NCBI GenBank assembly: GCA_000750105.3
Contig: JPHH03000026.1
Location: 186,001-250,000 of the forward strand
From: Tolypocladium sp. Sup5 PDA-1
Taxonomy: Eukaryota; Ascomycota; Sordariomycetes; Hypocreales; Ophiocordycipitaceae
Length of the DNA stretch: 64,000 nucleotides
Direction: 5' to 3'
Of this stretch, positions 1 to 11,393 are shown piece after piece. The position numbers and the translations under genes are program-made. Below the pieces are notes generated by a model that had not been told where the DNA came from, ran no database searches, and was given only the letters and a program-made list of their open reading frames with translations. Numbering within the stretch: the first letter of the stretch is position 1; the number at the start of each line of letters is the position of its first letter.

Positions 1-837
1 GTGGAAATGCTGGAGAAGCGGGTCAAGAGTCGATTCAGCCACCGATACGTCTATCTGTCGCCGCCGAGGGGACTTCCTGCATACTGGCAGATCTGCCGGC
101 AAGGCTTGATGATTGATAAGACGGACGTGGAGAGGGAAGGGGTTGACGTGACGCTGGAAGGGTACGGAGAGTTTCACAAATATTGGACTCATAAGATTGA
201 GGTAAGTCGGCAAGCCTTGGTGTACCAGATGAGGTATGTTGGCTCACGCTGTGCGATGCAGGAACTTTATAAGCAGAGGGCGTTCCAGAACCTGCTGCAG
301 TACCATTTTTATACGACGAAATCGGCGTCGGCATACTTCACGGAATGGATACTACCGTTGTCGTCGCTCTCGGAACAGAACGTGACTCTGGATTGCCCGT
401 CGGCTGGCTCAGAAGCCACGTCGCTGGCGCCTCCCGACTCGCCGCTGCACCTCCTGTCCACGCTGTCGGACCTGGATCTCGGGCTGCTCATCGCGGCAGC
501 GCGGCTGGACATTATCGCGCACACGGACACGGTCAACTTCGCCATGGCGTACGACGAGTACAGCTCGCTGGTGGGCAGGCAGAGGGTGCAGTCGGCGACG
601 TCGGGGATGCTGGCGGTGGGCGGCAGCGCTCGGGTCTGGAGCCGCGGCGTGGCGGGCATCGCGTGGGAGCGGCTCATCTCGCTGGGGATACTGGTACCGG
701 CGGGCATCGGCGGCGGCAAGGCGCTGGGGCACGGCGGGCTGGACGGCAAGATGTGGAAGGTGGACGTGGCGCTGGAGGAGATTCCGATGGCGGCGAAGCT
801 GGGCAACGCGCTGGCCAAGTGGTGTCGCGAGATATGA
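1..837 (+). CDS. ORC4: Origin recognition complex subunit 4, C-terminal part (5' end outside window)
   Basis: This is the last part of an Orc4-type AAA+ protein, a subunit of the nuclear complex that marks replication origins and loads the MCM helicase. The visible start carries the family signature EKRVKSRFSHR, which follows the ATPase core. The C-terminal winged-helix region ends with the Orc4-like segment WKVDVALEEIPMAAKL. One intron is placed at 202-261 (GTAAGT to GCAG, 60 nt). Splicing joins HKIE to LYKQRAFQNLL, as expected for the family. The intron is a multiple of three and has no stop, so unspliced RNA also stays open. The spliced fragment is 258 codons plus stop. The Walker motifs lie upstream of the window. 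The family call is firm; the true start cannot be seen. Confidence 0.9.
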   Translation: MEMLEKRVKSRFSHRYVYLSPPRGLPAYWQICRQGLMIDKTDVEREGVDVTLEGYGEFHKYWTHKIEVSRQALVYQMRYVGSRCAMQELYKQRAFQNLLQYHFYTTKSASAYFTEWILPLSSLSEQNVTLDCPSAGSEATSLAPPDSPLHLLSTLSDLDLGLLIAAARLDIIAHTDTVNFAMAYDEYSSLVGRQRVQSATSGMLAVGGSARVWSRGVAGIAWERLISLGILVPAGIGGGKALGHGGLDGKMWKVDVALEEIPMAAKLGNALAKWCREI

Positions 838-1717
838 TGCAGGTAGATATTGATGGTGTTTTGCTGCCATTGCAGGCAGGGTATACATGGATAGCGAACA
901 TGGCTGCATTTGCGACAGGAGACGAAGCGCCAGCGGCTGAATAGTGGCTCAGCCTCTATGTACTGTATGAGATTCAAAATAGCAAAAAAGTAAGCATCTC
1001 ACATTACCTTATCCGTACTCCTCTGCTGCAATGTGCCGAATGATGTCGAGATGGAGGCTAGCGCCGCCCGGAAGTGTGGTGACTGGTCATGCCGCCTCGG
1101 CTAGTGGAGATTCCGCGCCAGCTTGGGCCAAGAATAGCAGCACACGCACGGCCGAGAGCCGCTGCGCCATGGCCATTGTTCGGATGCGATGCTACCCTAG
1201 ACCTCGGCAGTGCGCCAACTGCCGCAAACTGCCTCATGTTTGTCGCCGTGGGCATTGTTTCTAAGCTCTCGTGATTTACATTTTGTTATACATGGTTCTT
1301 AGTTTTGTTTGTTAGTTTGTTAGTTTGTTTATATTTGTTTGTTCCTGTGAGTTGGGATCCGTAGATGAGGTGGCGTGTACATCAAACACGGGGCGCGCGC
1401 TAAGCGCCTGGACACTCGAGAGGGAGGACCCGACATCGTGTGTGTGGTCTGGGCTGAGTCTCCAGTCCAACTTGAACTTGGAGGATACATATCCATCAAC
1501 GGCCCCCCGTCTGCTGACGGCGTCAGCGCAGGAAACGCCTCACGTCCCACGAACGGGCGGCCACGGCTCTGCCGACTTCATCTCATCGCACCCACTCTCA
1601 CTCTACCTCACCACCTCGCATCCCGGCGTCATCGTTTCATCGACACCAACAACCGTCTCCCGCCACCTCATACAACACAACACCACGCAGGATACTCCAT
1701 GCGAACATCGCATCACC
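838..1717. other. Intergenic region, ORC4 to the DUF7053 gene
   Basis: These 880 bases hold the ORC4 3' region and the promoter and leader of the next gene. A GTTT-rich run lies near 1300-1340. An open frame continues upstream of the chosen DUF7053 start but does not look like conserved protein. I see no other gene here. Confidence 0.6.
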
Positions 1718-2497
1718 ATGTCCAAGCGCACCGTCTTCACCACCATAACCCCCCTCCCCCCCGGCATCGCCCGCTCCGCCGCCATCGCCTTCCTCCACGA
1801 CCACCTCGAGATGATCGACCTCAACCCTCTCATCGTCGCCCGCGCCCGCATCCCCCCGCCCGCCAACGCCGCCCCCGAGGAGCGCGCCTGCACCTGGTAC
1901 CGCCTCACCGACAAGGTCTCCTACCTGCCGGGGGGCCTCGCCGCCAGCGACGTCAGCTACACGTGCGCCTTCCACGACCTGCCCGCGGGGCTGCAGACGC
2001 ACTGCTACGCGCCGCTCGGGCTCGACATCCGCGACCGCTGGTCCGTCGGCGGGTCGCTGCCGGGGGAGCCGCGCGAGCCTGTGGAGCTGGGGCTGGGCGC
2101 GCCGGCGACGGGGCTGTATGTGCGGGAGGACGTGGACATGAGGTGCAACATCGTCATGGCGGGCTTTGTCAAGAAGACGCTCAAGAAGTCGCACGCCACG
2201 CTCGTCGAGGCCCTCGCCGCCAAGGCCAAGAAGATCGCCGCACAACAGCTGGCGCAACAGCAGCCGCGGCAGCATCTTCTGTACCCCGTCGGCAGCCCGC
2301 AACGACTATCCTGGCACGGCAGCATGCCGAATCTCCAGCCGCAGCCGCAGCAGCTGCCGCCGCATCAGCAGCAGTATCCCCGTCAAAGCTCCTCCTCCTC
2401 CTCCTACGCGGATGTTGTGAAGCCGCTGGGACAGTATCCTATAGCGGTGGAGATGGCGGACACGAGTCTGCGGCGACGGACGGCTGAGCTGGAATAG
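1718..2497 (+). CDS. DUF7053 domain protein
   Basis: This single-exon gene encodes 259 residues. It belongs to the filamentous-fungal DUF7053 family, whose biochemical function is unknown. The N-terminus (SKRTVFTTITPLPPG, then HDHLEMIDLNPL) is the conserved opening of the family. A predicted alpha/beta domain covers roughly residues 1-165, and its end contains MAGFVKKTLKKSH. The tail (about 185-259) is low-complexity and rich in Gln, Pro and Ser. The ATG at 1718 was chosen because family members begin MSKRTVF; the frame is open further upstream but that part lacks conserved character. No signal peptide or membrane segment is visible. The family assignment rests on recognising the N-terminal block. 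Confidence 0.8.
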   Translation: MSKRTVFTTITPLPPGIARSAAIAFLHDHLEMIDLNPLIVARARIPPPANAAPEERACTWYRLTDKVSYLPGGLAASDVSYTCAFHDLPAGLQTHCYAPLGLDIRDRWSVGGSLPGEPREPVELGLGAPATGLYVREDVDMRCNIVMAGFVKKTLKKSHATLVEALAAKAKKIAAQQLAQQQPRQHLLYPVGSPQRLSWHGSMPNLQPQPQQLPPHQQQYPRQSSSSSSYADVVKPLGQYPIAVEMADTSLRRRTAELE

Positions 2498-2873
2498 GCG
2501 TGCCTCAGCATTCATGACCAATAACGACAGCGATACATTCCACATTCTTGAGCGCGGAAACTGGCATCTTCTAGCGAGACGGGGGTTCAAGATGGACATT
2601 CACATATTCACCCCAAGGCAGCGAGCGTGGTTTAATCGCAAAACGTGTCCCATTACCCCCAACCATATCTACGAGACGGAGAAAGAAAAAACCTCCCCTC
2701 GATACATGCAAATATTACTCCAAGAAAACTCCCAATCCCCAAGAAACCTCAACAATTAACTCCCGAAATTAGCCAACCGCCCCGGCCTGTCCAACCCTAA
2801 TGACACTCGTCCGAGGAGAAGAGAAGAGAAACCCCCAGAGAGCCCGACACAAGATACCGCCTCATACCGCCTC
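2498..2873. other. Convergent intergenic region
   Basis: This 376-base stretch lies between the ends of the DUF7053 gene and the cell-wall protein gene. It is AC-rich and presumably holds both polyadenylation regions. No gene or structured repeat is seen. Confidence 0.6.
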
Positions 2874-3835
2874 TTACAGGGCAAAGTAGCCGACAGCGCC
2901 GGCCGCGGCTATGGCTAGCCCGTACGCGCCGGTGCGGCCCTCGGCGCCGGCGATGACGGGGGTCGTCGGGCCGGGGGGAGCCGGCGGCTGCGTGGGCCTG
3001 TTCTCCTTGGTGGGCTTGGGGGGAGGAGGAGGGACCTTGGTAGGCGGAGGGGGGACGCAGGTGTGGCAGACCTACACGTTGTCAGTCAGTCTCTCCGTCA
3101 TCCAACATCATGAGATCAAGGGGGGCGGGAGCATACCTCGGTGATGGTGCACGGGCAGTCGGTGATGGTCAGCGTCGTGGGCTTGACGACCGTGAAGGTC
3201 TTGGTGCCGAAATGGAAGGTCGTCGGCTCTGGGCAGAAGGTCGTGAACTTGCTGACCACCCTGGTCGTCGTCACCACCGTCTCGTTGCGGCTCGGCCTCC
3301 AGGGCTTGTGGTCCTTGTCATGGTCGTCATGATGGTCCTTGTCATGGTCGTCATGATGGTCCTTGTCATGGTCGTCATGATGGTCCTTGTCATGGTCGTC
3401 ATGATGGTCCTTGTCATGGTCGTCATGATGGTCCTTGTCATGGTCGTCATGATGGTCCTTGTCATGGTCGTCATGATGGTCCTTGTCATGGTCGTCATGA
3501 TGGTCCTTGTCATGGTCATCATGATGGTCCTTGTCATGGTCATCGTGGTCCTTGTCATGGTCATCGTGGTCCTTGTCATGATCATCGTGGTCCTTGTCAT
3601 GATCATCGTGGTCCTTGTCATGATCATCGTGGTCCTGGTCACCGTCCCTAGGTGCCATCATGCGGGCGTTGTTGGCGTCCCTGGGTACCATCATATGAGT
3701 GTTGTCGGCATCCCTGGGTGCTATCATGGGAGTGTTGTCCCTGGGCGCCATCATGTTCGGCCGCTCGGCAATGCCGGCCGCCGCCGCCGCGACGCCGGCC
3801 AGCGCCGCGATGAGGAGCGTCTTTCCGTGGAGCAT
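2874..3835 (-). CDS. GPI-anchored cell-wall protein with tandem Asp/His repeats
   Basis: This two-exon gene encodes 298 residues; the intron is 3072-3136 (65 nt). Residues 1-20 form a signal peptide (LLIAALAGVAAAAA). Residues 23-65 carry four degenerate copies of an APRD-ending motif. Residues 66-175 are a near-perfect tandem array: 7-residue DHDDHDK units that become about nine 8-residue HDDHDKDH units. A Thr/Val-rich Cys domain follows, with FCPEP and TDCPCTITEVCHTC. Then comes a Pro-rich linker and a hydrophobic C-terminus (AYGLAIAAAAGAVGYFAL), which reads as a GPI-attachment signal. The repeat is very acidic and His-rich, so divalent-metal binding is a reasonable inference, but no known family was recognised for it. 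The likely location is the cell wall or plasma-membrane surface. Confidence 0.75.
3310..3640. repeat. Tandem 24-bp and 21-bp minisatellite inside the cell-wall gene
   Basis: The + strand unit reads GTCATGGTCGTCATGATG followed by GTCCTT (24 bp). There are about nine copies, then about five 21-bp variants built on GTCATGGTCATCGTG. Unit lengths are multiples of three, so the coding frame is kept when copy number changes. On the minus strand it encodes the HDDHDKDH and DHDDHDK repeats. Neighbouring copies are almost identical, which suggests recent expansion or ongoing homogenisation. Confidence 0.9.
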
Positions 3836-4414
3836 CTTGTCGGATTAGAGTTCTGTCAAAGAGGGTTTGGCAAGTCCGAGAGAGCGACTTTTGGTATTAG
3901 AGAGAGGAAAGCGAGTGTTGGAGATGGAGTCTGAGATCTGCTTTCCGTCTTGGCCGCAGCAGATGCCGCTTTTTATGCTCCGTCTGCTCACAACAAATCT
4001 CCGCCGTTGGCAAAACAAAATAACGAAGAATATCTCCGTCAGCCTTGACTGTTTCTCATGAGTTTCGGTGCTTCGAGACACGCTCTGCCCAATCATGCCC
4101 TCGCTGTGTGTTGCCAAGAATGGTAAACAGCGTCTGTCACCCTGTCCCGCATTCCACCCCCTCCGCTCGTAGATTACCATCGTGCCAAGCACTGCCTCCG
4201 CAGACGACGACAGCCCACGAAACCCGAGCAACAAGCCTCACATTCCCAGTACAGCAGTGTGGTGTTTAAGTCATTTCGGCGACACTCAAAGCCTTGTCTT
4301 TCTCTTGAGCTAAGCTGCCCCCACCCCGTGTATGGTATCTACAGCACGTCCGTATATCCTCACACAAGACAGGCCTAGGCTCAGGCGGTCGACTTCTGGG
4401 GCGCGCGATCCAGC

Positions 4415-4470
<56 letters not shown>

Positions 4471-5181
4471 CAGTCCGCCAACGCAGACATGAACCTCCAG
4501 ATCCGGATTTGGTGCAGGCAAAAGCCATCGCCCTTTCCCACCCGATCCGACGAAATCACGCGTTTGATCCCTGGCGTCCGCGCTCTGTCATCCCTCGTCC
4601 TTGTCTCGCTTGCTCATCCAGAGCAGCCTGCCATCCATGCTTGCAATCATCCCACCACCTCCAGCCGGCCAGTTGGGCCAGCACTCCGAGTGTGCTCCAC
4701 CCGCACACGCCATCCATTGTAGTACCGTGATCGTCGATAGGTGACCTCGCCCCTCTATGCTCGGTTTGCCCGAAACGCCCCGTCTCCGTGTCCAAACAGC
4801 ACTCGACAATCAATTGACAGAAAGGAAAAAACAAATGAGGCAGAACGCAGTAGAAATATCGCCGTGTGCCACGGGTGTGTAGCCAGGCTCGAACACGCTG
4901 CAGGATGCCGATCCGCTGCGGTGGATGAATGAATTATGAAATGAAATGAAGAAAAGAGCAAAACCTCAGTAAATGACGCATGAACACCGGTTGATGCAGA
5001 GGTATAGAGTGTAATCTAGAACGTCTCATGTAGACCGTGTAAAGCGAAATGCTGCCACATCGTGATAATAGCCAATTCGTGACCGTGCGCGCGTGTTGGC
5101 CGCATAACTCGCCTCGAGTTGCTAGCGAAGCACACACTTCGAGCCCGCTCTCGCTTGGACGAGGGTTTTTCGTCCCGCGTT
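3836..5181. other. Intergenic region, cell-wall gene promoter and flbA 3' region
   Basis: This 1.35 kb stretch contains the upstream region of the cell-wall protein gene (reading left from 3835) and the downstream region of flbA. Apart from a CTGT microsatellite, no gene is supported. Confidence 0.6.
4416..4470. repeat. (CTGT)n microsatellite
   Basis: An uninterrupted CTGT tetranucleotide run of about 14 copies lies between the cell-wall gene and flbA. It is non-coding. Confidence 0.95.
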
Positions 5182-7515
5182 TTACTTGCGGTTAGAACGG
5201 CTCTGGCTCCGCTCGGGCGCGCGTCCTGTTAGGTCGAGGTCATAGTTCCGCAGCTGTTGCTCGTACTTGGCGTTGCGGAGAAATTTTGGTACCGAATCCT
5301 GTTCGTATGCAAGTCAGCATTATCCTTCGTCGGCATTTCCCAGACCTAGACGAGGAGAAAATATCACTTACGCTAGCCATGAGCTTGAACACCGCGTTCT
5401 GGGCATCCTCGAACAAAGATGTCACCTCCTGCAGGGTCTCGATCATCGTGTTGTCTTGGCCCACCGCCTTGGTCATCCGGGTGGCCAAATTGTTGCGTAG
5501 TTGATGGTCAATGTTAAGCTCGCAGGGAGAGCCGGGAGCCAGGAATGCATTGTAGATGCCGTAAGCTTGGGCCATGATCTCCTTGATGGTGTCCATGGAC
5601 GTGGCCGTTGGTGTCTTCTGGGCTTGACGGATGGCAGCCTTGCACCCGCGGACGAACTCGGCGACGTCCTTGTAGAACGACAGGTTCTCCTCGCAGTGAG
5701 TTTCCCGCAGGTTTTCCCTAAAGAGCAGGCGAAGGGCAGGGTCGTTGAGGATCTTTTCCAGCCGCTGCGTGTTCGAGTCCCGGGTGATGCCGTTTCGTTG
5801 TGAGCCCGTACCACCCTCACTCTCCGATGCCCGGCCTCGCGAGCCGTTGCCGCTGATGATATCCTTGCCTCGCTGGGTGAGCTGGTAGATTGAGTGTTTC
5901 GTCGGCTGGAACATGTTGTAGCCGGTATTCTGCGACATAAAAGCACGGTCCTGGGCCACGGCCTCGATGAAGCCGTACTCGACAAACAGGGTGGCGATTT
6001 CGATCGTCTCTCGTCGGTCGACAATGGTGGAACAGTCCATCAACCAATCCGTCGTCGCCTTGCCGGTGAAGGTGTCGCGGCACGCCTTGCCATTGACCTT
6101 GCGCTCGGCAGCCATCTTGACACCAGTGAGACCGTCCTTGTAGTCGTGCAGCGAATCGGAATCGGCGGCAGTCACCGTCGCCTTGATGTTCCGGCCATCG
6201 GTACCGACAAACCTGCGGAAGATGACTTCTACGGTGCCCAAATCATTGAGCAGCTTGTCGGACATCTGGTCCCTCTCCAAGATAACGAGCTGAGCCGAGT
6301 TCATGCTCGACAGCTCCGCAACCTGCTTCTGTTGGATGCCATTCCGCGAGCAGAACCTATCCAGCACGGTGACTCCCTTGGCAGTGAGTTGCCATACAGA
6401 ACCCTTCATGTTGTATACTTGTTGGTACTTTCCATCGGCAGACTCAATGAAGCGGGCCTCGACGAAGCGCTGGCAAATTGACCTCGCCATGTCCTTAGCC
6501 ATGGAGAATGTCGTTGTCGTCGTCGTCGTGACAATTCTGGAGGGGTCCTTGGGATCCGGCATCCGGTTTGATTGAGAAAATTTCAGGGATCCAAGGTTGT
6601 TGATAGCATCCTCGGACAGGAAGGTGTATTCCACTTTTGATAACCGCACCCGGTGAGCCGAGAGCGGCAGTAGACTGACGATGAGAGTGGCAAAGAGGTC
6701 CTTGAAGTCCTGTGGTTGAAATCGTCAGTAAGATGAGTGAGATCCCGCAGAGTGCGATGTGAGCGAGGGAGAGGCGGTATGCGTCCCGAGCCGAGATCTC
6801 ATGTCGAACATAACCACAGATCTTGCAGCCCAGCGCGCAACGACAGCCCTCCTGGGAGCAGGCCACATACCCTCGTAAACGGCCGGTCATCGTCAGTCAT
6901 GCGCAGCAAGCGCGACGATGTTTGGTGCATCTTGCTATCGGGGCCAGGCAACCTGATGGGGGCGGGTTGCCCAGGGTCTGTCTCAGAGTATGGCTGAGAC
7001 GGCGGGTCCTTGGCCGGTGCAGCGTGAGCCGACTGCCTGAAGTCGACCTTTGAGCTGGACGCCAGTGACTGGCTAGCAGGCGAGCTCTTGAACGTGGTGC
7101 TCTTGTTGTCCGGGCTTGCGGGCTCCGAAGTTGGGAGAGAGCTGGGCACGAGAGAAAGGCGGGCCAGCGCCGAGTTGGATTGGCGGGGCCGAATGACGGG
7201 GTCTGAGAGGCTGGCGATGGCGCTCTGAGTTCGGTCCAAGGCGGCGGCGGCGCCGGTGAGCAGGCTGTTTGACGAGCGCTGAGTCTTGCTTGACACAGAG
7301 CCCGTCGACGGCGTGCTGGTGTGACTGTGACGATGTGAGGAGTGGTGGTGAGGGGCGACAGTGAGGTCGGGCGAACGCTCTGAGACGGAGGAGCGCGGCG
7401 AGCGATGGGGGTTGTGGTTCTGGAGCGACGAGTGCTTCTGCTGCGGCTGCTCCTTTCTCGTATGCGGAGGTGGTCTATCGGCGGCAGTCGTGGGAGGATG
7501 TGAGAGAGCGGCCAT
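5182..7515 (-). CDS. flbA: RGS-domain developmental regulator, FlbA / CPRGS-1 type
   Basis: Three exons (6871-7515, 5372-6709, 5182-5298) encode 699 residues; the introns are 161 and 73 nt. FlbA-type RGS proteins speed GTP hydrolysis by a heterotrimeric G-alpha subunit, which restrains vegetative growth and allows asexual sporulation. Residues 1-215 are Ser/Pro-rich and disordered. The fungal differentiation-regulator/DEP region starts near residue 216 (DFKDLFATLIVSLLPL, then KVEYTFLSEDAINNLGSLKF). A second DEP domain covers about 415-497, and the RGS domain about 530-660 (RLEKILNDPALRLLFREN). The last exon ends YEQQLRNYDLDLTGR. The length is close to Aspergillus FlbA. The ATG at 7515 opens the conserved first exon. 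Upstream lies an unusually long gene-free region. Confidence 0.93.
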
Positions 7516-7682
7516 CTGACGGAACGAGAAGAGAAGAGGTTAGAACAAGTGGTGACGGCAGCTGGCAAGGTTGAAATAAAAGGCGAACGAACGAGCGGGC
7601 GAGACGGCGGCGTGGGACAAGCTTGAGATTGGGAGATGGGGAGGGCCTAGGAGAGTACAAAGTACCCGTACCAAGCGGTTGT

Positions 7683-7697
7683 GGGGGGGGGGGGGGG
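7683..7697. repeat. Poly-G run
   Basis: Fifteen consecutive G residues lie about 170 bases upstream of the flbA start codon, in its promoter or leader. The exact length is prone to sequencing error. Confidence 0.8.
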
Positions 7698-8454
7698 TAC
7701 GCCAACGACGAAGTGGGCGGGCAGCGAGGCGAAGAAGACTATCCATGGGTCGCCACGGAGTGACAGGGCCAAGGTAGCCGATACCTGCGGTGGGGGGCAA
7801 CAGGGGGCCTCAGAGGGGGGGAGGGGGTGGCTGCAGCACTCGCTCGCCAGCTTTTTCAGTTACGGGGACGGTGTACAGTGTGCACGGCGCTCAGTGTAGC
7901 GGCAGACGCTGGAGCCCTGTGGCAGCAGCTCAGCAGCGGGTGGGGCGCTGGAAGCCACCAGCAGTAGGGACCCTGGTTCCCCCTAACCAGGCCAGTGAGG
8001 TTGGCACCAATGCACTGGCACTGGAGGAGGCTGGCGAGACAGAGCCTCAGAGGCAGCTGTTTGCTTGGCCTGTTGGTTTGCCCTTGTTGTCTGTCTGTTG
8101 CCTCGCCTGCCTCGCGCTGCCGCGTCTGGCCACGTGCAGGACAAGGAAAAGGGAGATGGACAAAATAAACTTGGAAGTTCTTGCGACGAACCAACAGACG
8201 ACGGGGTCCAATGCAGTGACGTGCCGCACTGGCGTGGGGTTGGGAAGGTCTGCGTCAATAGGTAGTTGCCGAGGCGGGGGACAGGCGGATGTGCAGAAGA
8301 CGAGCCCGACGAGGGGCAATTCAACGGCGACGCGAGTTGCAGATGCCTGCCAGTGCCGTGCGCTGGGCCTGCCGTCTTTGCCTTGTGGCAGCTGCACGCT
8401 TGATCGAGTGCCGAGCCCTTGTCAGGCCACGATGCGGTGCCGACGAACCCCCAG

Positions 8455-8508
8455 TCTGATGTCGATGCTGACGCTGAAGCTGATGCCGATGTTGATGCCG
8501 ATGCAGAT
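8455..8508. repeat. Imperfect GATGCT-type hexamer repeat
   Basis: Repeated GATGCTGAC, GCTGATGCC and GATGTTGATGCC units form a degenerate short tandem array in non-coding DNA. Confidence 0.6.
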
Positions 8509-11393
8509 TGCAGCTACAGGCGGGATGCTGTAGAGGGCAGAAACAGGCGGTAGTGGTGCTGCTGCCAGCCTCCAATCGCTTGTGGTGCGGCGCCGAACAG
8601 TGCGAGCGCTTCATGCACGGAGCTTGGCCGAGCCAGGGCTGGCCCACTGAAAACCCCCTTTACTGCATGCCTGCTTCTCCGCATCCACTGATGGTAGGGA
8701 ACCATACAGGGCGCGCACAGTACGTCTCGCAAAAGCCGAAGCATTATCCCCGCCAGACGCAGCCGCACGCGAATCGCTCGGTAGATGGTGGTGTCCCATT
8801 TCGTGTCTGTCAGACTCCCGCGCGTCCTCGCCCGCATCCGACTGAGCGCTGCTGGGCTGGGCCACCGCCGTGCATCGCGTGCATACGAGTACGCTCTCAC
8901 CCACCACCCGCGCAACGCCCCGGGATACTGTCGGACCAGGGAGTCAAGCAGGTCGTGTGAGGGCCACGGTACCGCGCCAGCAATTACCACAATGGCCCTA
9001 GTGAGCGAGCAAGCGACCCAGCGAGACAGGTCAGGCCAGTTCGCTTACACGCCACCGCCATCCATCCGTCGCCGGCGTTGGACGGACAGCCACCATACTC
9101 GAAACGATGAACGGTCGCGAACAGCGGCCGCGGTGGGGTGGCTGACACGGACGTTGCTGGCCTGGCACTGTCACCGCCAGCAGTAGCGTCTGGGCAGGGC
9201 TCCCGTCGCCGTACCGTCCATAGGTAGGTAGGCAATTGTCGTTGGCGGTGCATCTCGTGTGGTCGAATGCCCGGACTGGATGCTGCCGCTGCACCAGCAC
9301 GCACGCAAGCTGAGGTGCATGGCAAAGCGGACCTCCCTCGTGGGCGCACGAGTTTCACCCAGATCGGCGCGTGGCTCCAGGGATGCTCATCCACCGACCC
9401 ATGCCGTTTTGGGCCTCCCGCTGAGGTCTGCGTTGTTGGTTGTGCTGCGCAGGAGTCAGAAGCGGCATGTGTGGTACTCCTCATGACCGAGTCCGACAGC
9501 GTCCACTGCTGCTAGGAGCGACCACTGTGCGCCACCAGCAACAGGCCGCCGCTCCCCCAAGTGCGCGCGTCGTCGTGAGGCCAGCCTGGATTGCGCGGCA
9601 TCTCGCCTCTCGCCTCGACCCGTGCTCTTTGGATGAACGTTTGTCCTCCACTGTCATGAATCACAAATGCCCTTCTCGAAATTCCATGATTTCGATAGTT
9701 AGGTTCTCAGCGGGGTTGAGCTCCACTGCGCTGGAGACGGGAGGCGGTTTGGCAGTCCTAGCTACAGTGCACAGGACTTCCGTAAATGCACTGTGCCGGC
9801 GGCGGTCCCGTCGTCCCACGTTTCGCGGCGACTTCACCGCCCGCGATCTCTGCACTTGCGGTATCGCATCTCTGGTTCCCGTTTGTCTCTGTCGTTTGCG
9901 AAAAGTCTGAGAGGGGTGTTTCTCATGGGCCGACTGCCAGGGACCACCTTGTCCCGTCGACCTCTTAAATGCACGCCCGTCTTGGCGCACCGGTTGCAAC
10001 TGCAACGGCCCTCCACTCTCGAGCCGTCCGCCGGTGCTTCAAAGTGACAACAGCACCAATGACGAACAAATGAACGAACGGTTCGACTCACCTTGGCGAC
10101 TGCGGTTGTGCCCTTTGTAGTCCGTACGGAGCACAATACCCGCGCAGAATTGTCGGGCTGCCTCGTTGCGCCTTGGCCACCGACTGAGCGTGGAGCTGAC
10201 AGATCGGACGGGTTGTTGGACGTGGTTGTTGGAGCTGTCCGACCCTTGCCGCCCGCGACTACGAGTAATGAAGCAGGCACTCCTATCGGATTCGCGACTC
10301 GAGTCTCAGCTGCGCACAGCAGGGTGTTTCGCGACCGCTTATTAATCGACTCCCTCCGTGGCACTTTCTGTTGTGGGACTCCTATCGGCATCGTTAGCGC
10401 CGTCAACTCATTTCTCCAGCACGCCAGCGAGATTCCAGCACGATCCACCCGCGCGTGTTCGCTGTCTCTCCAGTCAACCTGTCCCGTCGGCAGTCCTGTG
10501 CGAGGCCATTCGCATCTCCTTCAGACGCGAACCGGCGCAGACGCTGCCTAACGCCTAACGAGCCAGGGTTTGATTTGAACTCGTCGGCGTCAGCGCAGGA
10601 TTGAGCTTGCAGAGGGCTGGGGCTTGTTCGCTTGTGACTGGGACAGTAATGACATGTTACATACCGTATTGCCGGCGACCAGGTTGCTGCTGCTTCCGAC
10701 TTCCTCTCTGGAGTACAAGTACTCGTAGGTAGCTGCCAAGGTCAGAGAGGTGTGTAGTTCGTAATCGTCAATGCCGTGGCTCAGCTGGCCGTCCGGAGAT
10801 TTGTGCGGTGAGCTGACAAGCGTCTCACCGGGTCGGTGAGCCCTTTGACGGAGACGGACAAGGCCCTCTCGATTCGGTGAGAGGCTAGAGTGCAACGAGC
10901 GTCGGGCTGGAGGATCAGGGAGCAGGGATATGGGTAGATCTCCCTCGAGTCAATCGCTCGTCGACGGGAAACGCGGGGACGATGGGTGGAGGAGTCGTGT
11001 GTTGCAACTTGCGAGAACGCGCGAGGACGACGACAAAGTACGGGCAGTCGTTCCTTTTTCATCCTCTGACGCTCCGTAAAGGCCCAGTGGGACCCGGAGC
11101 CTGTCAACCTTAACTCTCACGTGGAGTTGACAGTGGTTGCACATTCAGCAGCGTCCATTATTCCTCATTCGTCGCTGGCTTCCAGGTGCATACGTTGCAA
11201 CGCAACTTACATCTGCAATGCGAACGAAAGGGAGGCGCCACGAGGGTTAGGAGGCGTACGACTTTAGTCACCGTACTCCGTAGATGGGGGTGTGATCTTC
11301 CTCTCGAGCCATGCCTTTAGCGTTTGTCGTATTATTCCAATGGTAGCCAACGCCACGCGCCGTAAATAGCTGCGCAAAATCAGTAATCCGCAA

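Noticed and set aside
1375..2487. Long plus-strand frame rich in Arg, His and Pro overlapping the DUF7053 gene
   Set aside because: It is the +1 shadow of the real gene; its composition is what C/G third positions give when read out of frame.
3310..3640. Regular repeat considered as a CRISPR array
   Set aside because: The units are contiguous without unique spacers, lie inside a secreted-protein gene and are in a eukaryote.
10075..10100. GGTTCGACTCA resembling a tRNA B box
   Set aside because: The flanking bases do not form a T stem and no acceptor or anticodon arm can be built.
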